A stretch of DNA of 64,000 nt from JBNJGB01 sp051747385 (GTDB lineage Bacteria; Myxococcota_A; UBA9042; PHBI01; JACKFB01), in assembly GCA_051747385.1 (NCBI GenBank), contig JBNJGB010000005.1:191209-255208 (forward strand), given 5' to 3'. The notes below the pieces were generated by a model. That model had not been told where the DNA came from, made no database searches, and saw only the letters and a program-made list of their open reading frames with translations. Shown piece by piece: positions 54,701 to 62,456 of the stretch. Each line of letters begins with the position of its first letter. Within the stretch, counting starts at the first letter, position 1. Position numbers and translations under genes: made by a program.

Positions 54701-55043
54701 CCCGCCCCTTCTCCCATCCCTCGACGCCGTCGACCGTCGTGCCCTTGTAGAGCAGCTCCGTCGCCTTCTGGTTCGCCTCCAGCAGCTTCGCCGTGCCCAG
54801 CCGCTCCAGCGCATGCGTGGCCTGGTCGATGCGATGCTCGTCCAGCCAGGGCTCGCCACCGGGATCGAGGTTGATGCGCCGGAGCGCCTTCCGCAGGTCG
54901 TCCCGCAGCAGCACCTCCCGGAAGGTCTCCCGCTGCGTCACGCTGGGGTCGCCGAGGTTCCCGGTCGTGTACCGCCAGCCCATCTTGTTGAGCTGGGTGA
55001 TGAAGGGCTCCTCGACCTCCAGGAACTCGGGCCCGGTGCTCAT
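51714..55043 (-). CDS. hsdR: Type I restriction enzyme R subunit (HsdR)
   Basis: This 1,109-residue protein contains an N-terminal nuclease domain (DPDIVLFVNGIPLVVVECKS, with Asp153, Glu167 and Lys169 as PD-(D/E)XK residues), a helicase Walker A (TQGSGKS, residues 333-339), a DEAH box (LVDEAHRSH, about residue 490) and a motif III-like FTGTPI. The C-terminal third is helical and would contact HsdM. It translocates and cuts DNA lacking the system's methylation. The ATG overlaps the stop of the upstream acidic-protein gene as ATGA. Confidence 0.95.
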   Translation of the reverse strand: MSTGPEFLEVEEPFITQLNKMGWRYTTGNLGDPSVTQRETFREVLLRDDLRKALRRINLDPGGEPWLDEHRIDQATHALERLGTAKLLEANQKATELLYKGTTVDGVEGWEKGRAQTVHFIDWRNPENNTFRAINQFRVACPAGQPKKHMDPDIVLFVNGIPLVVVECKSPGAPSAMEAAIDQLQRYANQRKAHGVVDFNEGSERLFHYGQFQIVTSGEEARVGTFSALADHYLEWKDTSPTPMAEVAAELGKDVKALTSQEKLVAGMLRPAHMLDIVRHFTSFAELGGRVVKIVARYQQFRAVQLAVHRLKTGKTRPEDGEQDRRGGIIWHTQGSGKSLTMVFLIRKMRSDPELRRFKVVVVTDRRDLEVQLSDTARMTGENLTIVKREQRGQRSVSSYDVLQETLARPGKDLVFATIQKYRGELIDSEDQESEDDEEESEDRRPAKTKPMPVLNEDTDILVLVDEAHRSHTNTAHANLMRALPNCAKIGFTGTPIIMGAKKRTHEIFGEFIDKYTIRQAEADEAIVPILYEGRTTGAEVKGGGKLDDLFEDMLADRSPEEMEAIKAKYATKGRVMEAKALIAAKARSMLRHYVENILPNGYKAQVVAVSRRATIRYYEAFKAAQAELVEELEGLDPSLRDLTEDQMERLEDEQAFLVRARRFLPTIRRLEFAPVISGTHNDTVDPHGKWTARAKIKARIKRFKKPLLHEDPEKADPLAFLIVKSMLLTGFDAPVEQAMYLDRHIKEAELLQAVARVNRTHTLGDVEKEHGIVIDYYGVAQHLKEALAAYSAEDAEGALQSLKDELPKLRDRHRRAVQVFTTRGIEDIDDVEACVELLRDERVRAQFHVALKDFLQTLDTVLPRKEGLEYTNDAKALSHIQMKAQKRYRSDERLIGKEVGAKVRKLIDDHVISKGIDPRIPPVTITDSEFEREVDKQGSPRAKASEMEHALRYHIRKHFDEDPTHFEKLSKRLENILQDLEGQWDKVAEALRELVEEARQGRQQDDTGLDPETQAPFYALLKQEVSGNGKVDEETKQDLCDLTVELVDHIRQEISIVGFWKRAQAQEALRGHIFMTLDDAEVLPFDRLDEVAGKVMELAKANHRRLRL

Positions 55044-55525
55044 CGCTGGTCGGCGGGCTGCGCGGCGATCAGGGCGTAGCGCGTGTGCGACCGGACCCGG
55101 ATCTCCCGAAACGTGAGGACCGCCTCCCGGTCCTCGTAGTCCCGCTTCAGCTCACCCACATCCGCGATGGCGCGGTCGAGCGTACCGGAGATCACGCGCC
55201 CGTCCGCCAACCGGCACTCGAACCGGCGTGACTCGGGCAGCACGCCCAGCAGGGTGCCCGTCTCCTCGATCTCGTCCTCCGAGATGTCCTCGTCCTCGAG
55301 CGCTTCCACCACGCGTACCACCTCCTCGGTCGACTTCAGCTGGAGACGCCGCTCGCCGAACGTGCCCGGCGCCGTCTCCTCCAACGCCGCCAGGCGCTCT
55401 CGGGCCGTCGCGAGCCGGTGCTCGAAGCCGATCCGCTCGATGACCTCGCTCTCGGGCAGCTCGTCGAGCAACTCCCGGAGCGTATGGATCTCCGACTTCA
55501 GCCAGTCCCGCTCCTTGTGGCTCAC
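55040..55525 (-). CDS. Acidic helical protein of unknown function coupled to hsdR
   Basis: This 161-residue protein has a Glu-rich helical N-terminal half (RDWLKSEIHTLRELLDELPE), where the product starts with VSHKERDWLK. A beta-rich C-terminal part (FECRLADGRVISGTLDRAIA) follows. It starts at a GTG behind GGGAGAGGAG and overlaps the hsdR start as ATGA. No family was recognised. Its tight coupling to hsdR points to a partner, inhibitor or chaperone role for the R subunit. Confidence 0.72.
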   Translation of the reverse strand: MSHKERDWLKSEIHTLRELLDELPESEVIERIGFEHRLATARERLAALEETAPGTFGERRLQLKSTEEVVRVVEALEDEDISEDEIEETGTLLGVLPESRRFECRLADGRVISGTLDRAIADVGELKRDYEDREAVLTFREIRVRSHTRYALIAAQPADQR

Positions 55526-55689
55526 GCCAGCTCCTCTCCCATGCCCCCCGACGCAGTTCCCCCTGGTGACGAGGGCGTGGACGGGCGCCTGCAGGGTGTC
55601 GCCGCCGGTGTATCGACGCATTTGCTCAGCCATCGCAGTAGCAGCGGGATCGGACGGCCGCCGCCGGTGACGACGGGCAGCCCCGGCTC

Positions 55690-56571
55690 TCATAGGTTTC
55701 GCAAGCGGAGGTCTCTCCGCCGCACTTGCCTCGACGGGTACGTGACCCGCGAGGGTGTCCCTGCGCCGATCGGGTTCGGCAGCGGCGGCGCGAAGGTGTC
55801 GGCGATGTCTTCCATCATGGCGCGGACGAGGGCCACGGAACCGGTCGCCTGGCCTACGGCCTGCCAGTCGAGATCCTCGAGCGCCCTTCGCCCTCCGACC
55901 ATCTCGTCGTAGTCGCCGCCTTCGCGATCCACGAGGTACTCGAGGTAGTGCTTGGCGTGGCGCTCCTCCTCCCACCACGGAAACCCGGCCGCTGCTTGGT
56001 GCTGATTCCGAGCCTGACACACGGGGAGCCAGTCCGTGTCCGTCGAGAAAAACGACTCCACGTCGTTCGCGTTGCGGAGGTGGGGCTGGACGGACGGCGC
56101 GCAACCCGCGCGCACCAAGGCGTCGTGTTCCCCGAAGAAGTACGCCTCGACCATCGGCGCGAGGAGGTGGAAGCTGCAACGCTCCTTCAGGCGATCTCGT
56201 AGCCGCTGTTCTGCCCTCATGCTCAACTGCCGCTCGCCGATCTCGTCGTCGATAGCCTGACGGAGGTGTTCGCACACGACGTCCGGCTGGTCGAAGTTCG
56301 CCAGCTCGAGATCGTCCACGGCCACGACGAGGTCGGCCGGCGTGCCGTCCTCGCCTTCCGACGCCTCCATGATCATCGCCTTGGCGAGCCGCCTCATGGG
56401 CGCGCTCGGAGGTGTCGAATGCCTCAACCGGCTCGTCGTGGTGGCGGGGACCTTCTGCGGCGGGAGCCACTCGGGCTCTGTCTCCGGAGCCACCAACGTG
56501 AACAGGCGTTTGATGGACGGAACGAGCGCCGCACGCTCCACGTCTCCCGTGACGATGAATCGGATCCGCAT
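55690..56571 (-). CDS. DUF4276/TOPRIM-like partner of the upstream ATPase
   Basis: This protein of about 293 residues starts MRIRFIVTGDVERAALVPS and has acidic motifs VVAVDDLELANF and MVEAYFFGEHDALVRAGC. The order (strand with EG-like loop, Asp pair, EAYF/EAWF) resembles DUF4276 and RloB-type TOPRIM-related nucleases. In the first motif the usual acidic residue is replaced (TGDVE), so activity is uncertain. The ATG at 56571 follows CGGAGCG, 7 bases after the ATPase stop. An earlier ATG at 56613 would overlap the ATPase gene. Confidence 0.68.
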   Translation of the reverse strand: MRIRFIVTGDVERAALVPSIKRLFTLVAPETEPEWLPPQKVPATTTSRLRHSTPPSAPMRRLAKAMIMEASEGEDGTPADLVVAVDDLELANFDQPDVVCEHLRQAIDDEIGERQLSMRAEQRLRDRLKERCSFHLLAPMVEAYFFGEHDALVRAGCAPSVQPHLRNANDVESFFSTDTDWLPVCQARNQHQAAAGFPWWEEERHAKHYLEYLVDREGGDYDEMVGGRRALEDLDWQAVGQATGSVALVRAMMEDIADTFAPPLPNPIGAGTPSRVTYPSRQVRRRDLRLRNL

Positions 56572-56578
56572 CGCTCCG

Positions 56579-57700
56579 CTACCGTCTCTCGTCATTGCTG
56601 GCGATCGAGCCATCGACGTACAGCTCGCCGAGTCGGAACGCCCGCAGCCAGTCCGGGTTCTTCAGTTCGGGGAGCGGTGTCGGCCCCGGCCACTCGTCGC
56701 GCCTCAGGACGTAGACCTGTTCGGGGGTCGCGTCGAACGCATCGAGCAGGGCCGGCGAGTGGGTCGCCAGCAGGATGGTGAGGTTCTTCTTGCGTGCTCG
56801 CTTGTCGGCGCGCCGGAGGAACGCTCGAATGGCGAATGGGTGCAGCGAGTTCTCGGGCTCGTCGATGGCGACGATGCCGCCCTCTTCCGCCGCCGCCAGA
56901 TCGCAGAGGAGCACCAGCATCGCGACGACGCCATTGGCCTCGTTGGCGAGCGGCTCGGGAGCTTCGCGGCCGGGCCGATAGACGCGGCCCGCGATGGTGT
57001 TTCCCGCCTCGTCGAAGTCGAGATCTTCGATGAGACCGGGAAACGCCGCCTTCAAGCCCGTGAGCACGAACTGGTACCTCTCCCGATCCGGGCGGCTCTG
57101 GTGCCATTGCCGAAGCATGGTCAGGGCATTGAGCCCCCGGCTGTGGAGGTGGGAGGTCTGGGCCGTGTCGGAGCCCCTCCGGAGCGACGTCAGATCCGGC
57201 TCGTGAAAGACGGTGATCCGCTCCAGCAGGCTCACGGCCCGCTCGACCGCCGGTTCGTGCTCGTCCCGGTCCAGGATCTTCCGCAAGCCCAGGCGCTCGT
57301 CGGACTCGAGGGGCTTGCCCCGGTAGGTGAACTTGCCCAACCCATCGCGCCGGAAGATCTCCTCGTCGCCATCGACGAGGACCTCCTCCGTCAGGTAGTC
57401 GACCGACGTGCCGCGCGGCGTGAGCTGGATCGACCAGCGCAGGCCGTCGGACTCGACCCCCACCCGGATCGCCTCGTCGTCCGAGGCGTCCCGGTGCTTG
57501 AGCCCGTGGCTTCCGCCGAACACCAGGCGCACCGCTTCGGGGAGACCGCGGGCCACAGCCGCCCGAAGCATCTTGAGCGTGAGGAAGACGGTCGTCTTCC
57601 CCGCACCGTTCGCGCCGACGAGGAGGCACACCCCCTCCGGAGTCCACTCCACGCCCCGCAAGCCCCGGAGGTTCTGTACGGTCAGCGAAAAGGCCGTCAT
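56579..57700 (-). CDS. AAA-family ATPase (ABC/SMC-like), defence-associated
   Basis: This 373-residue ATPase has Walker A GANGAGKT (residues 29-36), Walker B with IVAIDEPENSLHP (near residue 280) and a switch motif LLATHSPALLDAFD, the layout of AAA_15/AAA_21-type ATPases of OLD and RloA-like defence systems. It pairs with the downstream TOPRIM-like gene. Its ATG overlaps the stop of the DUF262 stub as ATGA at 57697-57700. The site GGGAG just upstream of the ATG is inside the stub gene. Confidence 0.85.
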   Translation of the reverse strand: MTAFSLTVQNLRGLRGVEWTPEGVCLLVGANGAGKTTVFLTLKMLRAAVARGLPEAVRLVFGGSHGLKHRDASDDEAIRVGVESDGLRWSIQLTPRGTSVDYLTEEVLVDGDEEIFRRDGLGKFTYRGKPLESDERLGLRKILDRDEHEPAVERAVSLLERITVFHEPDLTSLRRGSDTAQTSHLHSRGLNALTMLRQWHQSRPDRERYQFVLTGLKAAFPGLIEDLDFDEAGNTIAGRVYRPGREAPEPLANEANGVVAMLVLLCDLAAAEEGGIVAIDEPENSLHPFAIRAFLRRADKRARKKNLTILLATHSPALLDAFDATPEQVYVLRRDEWPGPTPLPELKNPDWLRAFRLGELYVDGSIASNDERR

Positions 57701-57969
57701 GGCAAGCTCCCTGCCCCCGCCCCGAGATATGCTTCCGACCGGCAGGGCCCGAGGGGATCGATGGCCGCCGACAACGCGGCGGACCCTTCCCCTGTCCCGC
57801 GCATCCCCTGCAGCGTCAAGGTTCGTTCCAGGCTCCCCACCGGGTGCCGCTTGTAGAGCGAGTCCATCAGCCCGCGCACCTGGTCCCGGTTCCAGACGTA
57901 GCCCCGCTGGAACTCGGGCAGCGCCATGTGCCCGCTGTCGATGTGGTCGAGGAGCGTGGAGATGTTCAT
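57697..57969 (-). pseudogene. Truncated DUF262 (GmrS/RloF-like) stub
   Basis: This 90-codon frame reads MNISTLLDHIDSGHMALPEF and continues QRGYVWNRDQVRGLMDSLYK, the N-terminus of DUF262 proteins, to about residue 47. After VGSL the similarity ends, and the DGQQR-type catalytic motif of the family is missing. The stub is still fitted between hsdS and the ATPase gene: it starts in an ATGA overlap with the hsdS stop (57966-57969) and ends in an ATGA overlap with the ATPase start. It may be a relic that now serves only coupling. Confidence 0.7.
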
Positions 57970-59186
57970 GCGGCTTCCTCCTGGGCGTCGGGAGTCGAAA
58001 CGCGGACGCGGCCGGAGAGCAGGTCGTCCATCAAGCCCTGCTTCAGGGTGCGGAGCTTCCTGGCCTCCTCACCGCTGGCCTGTTCCTGCAAACTGATCGC
58101 ATCGAGGGCCGACACGACTCGTTCCTGCTCCGCACGGGGCGGCACCGGCATCAGGAATTGCTCGACGTCACCCAGGTTCAGCCCCGGCTGCGCCGAGCCC
58201 TTGAGGTAACGCCGAACTTGCCTTCGGCCAGCGTTGGAGGAGATGAACGCCTCGGCGAATGCCGGCATGATTGCCTCTTGATCGAAGGCGAGCCGAGCCG
58301 TCGTCTGCGTGATGTTGGCCTCGGCCACGTCCTCTGGAACTACGGCCGTTGCACCCGTGGTTGCACCGACGATGCACAAGAGCACGTCTCCCGGCACGGT
58401 AATGGAACGCATGTACTGACGATGCAGCGATGGATGCACGCGAAAGTAGCCCTGGGTCGGCTGCCACCCATTGATGTAGTCCTGCCCCCGCAAGAGGAGC
58501 ACACCGCCCGGCGTGTACGATCCGGGCTGCACGATGCCGTAGGTAACTCGGCGGCCTTGCTGCATTAGGTCGGCGAACCGATGCACGCTCCAGTCGACTG
58601 GAATCAGCCCCAGCGGCGAGTCCTTGAACTGCTCCGGGTGCCGCTCGGGGTCGCGAAGCTCGCCGTGCTCGTCGAGGCCTCGGGTCAGCAGGTCGTGGAG
58701 CAGCCCCTGCTTCATCCGCTGGAGCTTGGCGATGACCTGCTCGGTCCGGCGGATGGCCTCGTCGACGGTGTCGAGGATCTCGGCGATGCGGCGTTGTTCG
58801 GCTACCTCATCAGGGACTTCGGCAGAGAGGTGGGCCAAGTTCGTCTGTGTGACGAGGGGTTGAGCGGTTCGCGCGGCGAGCTTCTCCGGCCGCAAGAAGC
58901 GAAGCAGATGCGTCAGAAAGGCCTCGTCACAACGCTCGCTCCGGGCTTTCAGAGTCAGGACATTATCCGATGCCCAACACCGCCGGGCGACGTAGTTCAC
59001 AGCTCCAGCCGCGCCAACGCGACCAACAAGATGCCCGGGACCATAGTTCGCCACCGAGGTCCAGCCCGTCTGCCCATTTGCGCCCATGACGGGGACGGTG
59101 CCGCCCGTGACTGGTGGGCGCGTGCCGCTGCTGATGTGCACCAAGTCAGCCAACTCAACGGCTTGCCAACGGTTTCCGCTAGACAT
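57966..59186 (-). CDS. hsdS: Type I restriction specificity subunit (HsdS)
   Basis: This 406-residue protein has two target recognition domains, each followed by a helical conserved region: EQRRIAEILDTVDEAI with QGLLHDLLTRGL in the centre, and EQERVVSALDAISLQEQ with QGLMDDLLSGRV at the C-terminus. The second domain has TYGIVQPG and VLLCIVGATTG, typical of HsdS. It determines the DNA target, which cannot be predicted here. The ATG overlaps the last 8 bases of hsdM. Confidence 0.93.
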   Translation of the reverse strand: MSSGNRWQAVELADLVHISSGTRPPVTGGTVPVMGANGQTGWTSVANYGPGHLVGRVGAAGAVNYVARRCWASDNVLTLKARSERCDEAFLTHLLRFLRPEKLAARTAQPLVTQTNLAHLSAEVPDEVAEQRRIAEILDTVDEAIRRTEQVIAKLQRMKQGLLHDLLTRGLDEHGELRDPERHPEQFKDSPLGLIPVDWSVHRFADLMQQGRRVTYGIVQPGSYTPGGVLLLRGQDYINGWQPTQGYFRVHPSLHRQYMRSITVPGDVLLCIVGATTGATAVVPEDVAEANITQTTARLAFDQEAIMPAFAEAFISSNAGRRQVRRYLKGSAQPGLNLGDVEQFLMPVPPRAEQERVVSALDAISLQEQASGEEARKLRTLKQGLMDDLLSGRVRVSTPDAQEEAA

Positions 59187-61569
59187 AGCCCAACTCCTCG
59201 AGGAACCCGTCCAGCCTCCCCTTGACCGCATCCCGCTCGGCCTCCAGGTCGCGCAGGGTGATGCGGTACTTGTCCCACCAGTTCTCGACGGCCTCGACGA
59301 CGGCCTGGCGGTGGGCGGCGACACGGCGGGCAAGCTCCTGCGAGAGGTCGTCCTGGAGGATGCCCAGCATCAGCGGGCGGGCCTGCTCCGTCGCGAACTC
59401 CTGCATCGCCTCCTCCAGCCGGTCGGCGAGGGCCTTGCGGCAGGCGTTGCGCTTCGTCTTGGCCGCCGTCCGCTCCGTCTTCAGTGCCTTGATCTCGTCA
59501 GCGGAGAGCGCGTCCTCGTCCTCCGCCTCGTCGTCGCTCGCCGCCTCCGCGGCCTTGATGGTGCCGTCCAGCTCGGCGAAGCGGTCCTCCGCGGCCTCCA
59601 GCTCCTCCAGGTAGTCCGGCAGGAGGCGCTCCACGACGGGGTGCTCCAGCGGGTCGTCCTTGCCCGGGCTTTCCAACATGGTCTCGACGGTGGTCACCCA
59701 GCTCTCGACGACGCCCGTGAAGCCGCCGGCCATCAGGGTCCGCATGTCCTTGCCGGCCCGGCCCCACCAGGAGGCGACGGCGCCGACCACCTGGAAGCGG
59801 TCCAGCAGGCCGACCGGCACCAGGGCCTCCTCGAACGAGGTCAGCAGGTCGGCGCGCAGGCCCATCAGGCTCTGCGTCTCCGGGAGCCGGGCGATGCGCT
59901 CCTGGTGCTCCTGCCACCAGACCTCGAACGCCTCCGTGAGCGCTCGTTCCCTGGCGCGGACGCCCGCGTCGTCCTCGACGACGGCCTTCAGGTCGCCGTT
60001 GCCGTTCAGCTCCGGGCGGAAGTCGAAGTAGTCCGCGTCGCGTTCCTCGAAGACGTGGGTCGGCTCGAAGCCGTGCGCGTCGAAGAGGTCCGCCCTGGCC
60101 TCCACCTCGGCCTTGGGCACGCCGCCGACGATGTGGGCCCGGACGTCGTGGGGCTCGGGCGGCGGGGCGTTGTCGGCGTAGCGGCGGATGTTCAGGTTGT
60201 AGTCGTTGTCCGCCAGCTCGTCGTGGGAGACGACGGCCGCGAAGCCGGGGATGTCGGCGTAGTCCTCGTAGGCGCTGACGACCTTCTCGATGTGCTCCGG
60301 CTCCAGGTGGTTCTGGGCCCGGCCGGCGCGGTACTCGGCGTCGGCGTTGATGAACAGGACCTTCCCGCGCCGCGCCTTCGGCTTCGAACCCTTCGCGCGG
60401 AAGACCAGGACGCTGGCCGGGATGCCCGTGCCGTAGAAGAGGTTCGGTGCCAGGCCGATGACCGCGTCCAGGAGGTCGTCCTCGATGAAGCCCTTGCGGA
60501 TGTCCTTCTCGGCGCCTCCGCGGAAGAGCACGCCGTGGGGCATGACCGTGCAGACCATGCCGCCCTCGCGCATGACGGCGATCATGTGCTGCACGAACAT
60601 CAGGTCGGCCTTCTTGCCGCTCTCCGGGCACATGCCGTAGGGGAAGCGCTCGCGGAACGGCAGGCCGTCGGCCGAGTAGTTCTGGGAGAACGGCGGGTTG
60701 GTGAGCACCCGGTCGAAGCGCATCAGCTCGCCGTGCTCCTGGTGGAGCGGCTCCTCGAGGGTGTCCCCGTTCCGGAGGTCGGCGTCACGGATCCCGTGGA
60801 GGATCATGTTCATCTTGGAGATGGACCACACCGCGCCGTTGGCCTCCTGGCCGTACAGGCCCAGGTTGCGCGGGTTGCCGCCGTGCTCCTCCACGTGCTC
60901 GGCGCTCAGGTTGAGCATGCCGCCCGAGCCCGAGCACGGGTCGTAGACGCGCATGCCCTCCTCGGGCTTCGCGAGCCGCACCATCATCCGGACGACCGAC
61001 CGGGGCGTGTAGAACTCGCCGCCCTTCTTGCCGGCCGAGTCGGCGAACTCGCCGATGAGGTACTCGTAGGCCGCGCCGAGGAGGTCGGGGAACTCGAAGT
61101 CCTCGTTCCGGAGCCGGTAGCGGTTGAAGTGCTTGATCAGCTCGCGGAGCTTCTTGTCCGAGAGCTTCGACTTGCCCACCGTCCGCGTGAACGAGATGTG
61201 GTGGAGGACGCCCTCCAGGCCGGCGTTCTCCTCCTCCAGCGCGCCCAGGGCCTTGTTCAGCCCGTCCCCGACGTTGTCGTGCAGCTCGTCCCGGAGGTGC
61301 GGCCAGCGGGCCCGCTCGGGCACGAAGAACGTGTCCTTGTAGAAGCCCTTCGTCTCGGCCCGCTTCTCGGCCGCCTCCTGGCTGCGCCCCTTCTCCAGCT
61401 GCTGCGCGACGATCTCCTCCCGCCGCGCGTCGAACTGGTCCGAGCAGCGCTTCAGGAAGAGCATCCCGAAGATGTACTCCTTGAACTCCGAGGCATCCAT
61501 CTTGCCCCGGAGGATGTCCGCCGCACCGAACAGGTGCCGCTCGAGCTGCTCCAGCGTGAGCTTCCGCAT
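59179..61569 (-). CDS. hsdM: Type I DNA methyltransferase subunit (HsdM)
   Basis: This 796-residue protein begins with an HsdM_N-like helical domain (to about residue 160), then the SAM-binding domain with DPCSGSGGML (residues 210-219) and the catalytic NPPF (291-294, TNPPFSQN), which is typical of N6-adenine methyltransferases. A long C-terminal extension (about residues 520-796) is charged and helical with a Glu/Asp/Ala-rich segment near residue 690, making it longer than the usual HsdM of about 500 residues. It protects host DNA by methylation. Confidence 0.94.
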   Translation of the reverse strand: MRKLTLEQLERHLFGAADILRGKMDASEFKEYIFGMLFLKRCSDQFDARREEIVAQQLEKGRSQEAAEKRAETKGFYKDTFFVPERARWPHLRDELHDNVGDGLNKALGALEEENAGLEGVLHHISFTRTVGKSKLSDKKLRELIKHFNRYRLRNEDFEFPDLLGAAYEYLIGEFADSAGKKGGEFYTPRSVVRMMVRLAKPEEGMRVYDPCSGSGGMLNLSAEHVEEHGGNPRNLGLYGQEANGAVWSISKMNMILHGIRDADLRNGDTLEEPLHQEHGELMRFDRVLTNPPFSQNYSADGLPFRERFPYGMCPESGKKADLMFVQHMIAVMREGGMVCTVMPHGVLFRGGAEKDIRKGFIEDDLLDAVIGLAPNLFYGTGIPASVLVFRAKGSKPKARRGKVLFINADAEYRAGRAQNHLEPEHIEKVVSAYEDYADIPGFAAVVSHDELADNDYNLNIRRYADNAPPPEPHDVRAHIVGGVPKAEVEARADLFDAHGFEPTHVFEERDADYFDFRPELNGNGDLKAVVEDDAGVRARERALTEAFEVWWQEHQERIARLPETQSLMGLRADLLTSFEEALVPVGLLDRFQVVGAVASWWGRAGKDMRTLMAGGFTGVVESWVTTVETMLESPGKDDPLEHPVVERLLPDYLEELEAAEDRFAELDGTIKAAEAASDDEAEDEDALSADEIKALKTERTAAKTKRNACRKALADRLEEAMQEFATEQARPLMLGILQDDLSQELARRVAAHRQAVVEAVENWWDKYRITLRDLEAERDAVKGRLDGFLEELGYV

Positions 61570-61805
61570 CCGCGTGATCCCCTCGTCCGTCCAGCCGGCT
61601 CCGCGCCGGCGCCGGCACCCTAGCCCGGCCGCGCGAGGCCTTCAACGGGGCCTGCGGGCGCCGCCTGCAACGGCCGGACCGACTGCGCCGAGCGCGCCGC
61701 TGCCGATTGCGGGGGGCAACGCCGCTCAGCCTCCCTCGGGAGCGCACGCCATCCGCAACCTGTGGACGAGCATCGCTCGCGCCCGGAAACAGCCCGCGAA
61801 GCGCC
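61570..61805. other. Short intergenic region before the RloB gene end
   Basis: These 236 bases separate hsdM from the end of the RloB gene. No gene or clear promoter element was recognised. It may contain the hsd promoter, since hsdM is the first gene after it on the minus strand. Confidence 0.4.
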
Positions 61806-62456
61806 TCAGCGGCGATCTGCAAATGCTTCGAGAGCCTCGACCAGCTTGTCCACGGTCGTCGACGGGTTGGGGAATGTCTCTCCCGCTACCCCTGCGTGGT
61901 GACTGCGGACCCTCCTCGAGTGCTCCGCGGCTGTGTGCCGTCTCTCCAGCAGGTCGTCGGGAAGCGAACAGCCCTTGTTGTAGCCGCGCCAGTGGGCTCG
62001 CAGCTTACGAACCACATCTTTCGTAGTCGCATGTGGGGCTGTCGTGTACTCATAGTGCAGCAACAGCCAGAACTCGAAGCACCGGACAGACACCGCGAGT
62101 TCGAGCTTAGCCCTGCGCGCCTTGGCGCGTGCTGTCTCGAACACCTCGTGATCATCTCGATCAACGACACACCACGCGTGGTCATACGGTGCCCCCAGCC
62201 TGCTCTCCTTCCGGCACAGCTTGACCGCATGGTTGACGACCGAGACCGGGTCGCTGTTCGGGCTGCGAACGACCTGCACCTCGACGCCCACCAGCTTCAG
62301 GCACCGCCGTAGGCCGTCGAAGTACTTCGGCTCCGTCTTCTCCCCTTCGCACACGATAAGGACGCGGCGCCCGGCCTTTCGACCCGCCTTTCGCTTGATA
62401 CTCCCCCGACGTCGGCGACTTGGCTTCTTCTTCACAGGGGGGCTCTCCGGCCTCAC
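61806..62456 (-). CDS. rloB: RloB-family TOPRIM-like protein
   Basis: This 216-residue protein has a basic N-terminus, then RVLIVCEGEKTEPKYFDGL (Glu37, Glu39, Glu42), AWCVVDRDDHEVFETAR (Asp99, Asp101, Asp102) and VRCFEFWLLLHYE (Glu128), the RloB pattern of a metal-dependent TOPRIM-like nuclease. Rlo genes are named for their linkage to restriction loci in Campylobacter. The GTG start overlaps the stop of the upstream ATPase as GTGA, so the pair is coupled. Confidence 0.88.
   Translation of the reverse strand: MRPESPPVKKKPSRRRRGSIKRKAGRKAGRRVLIVCEGEKTEPKYFDGLRRCLKLVGVEVQVVRSPNSDPVSVVNHAVKLCRKESRLGAPYDHAWCVVDRDDHEVFETARAKARRAKLELAVSVRCFEFWLLLHYEYTTAPHATTKDVVRKLRAHWRGYNKGCSLPDDLLERRHTAAEHSRRVRSHHAGVAGETFPNPSTTVDKLVEALEAFADRR

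Noticed and set aside
51732..55079. Plus-strand open frame of about 1,115 codons over hsdR
   Set aside because: It mirrors the hsdR gene and shows only low-complexity composition; the minus-strand product has all HsdR motifs.
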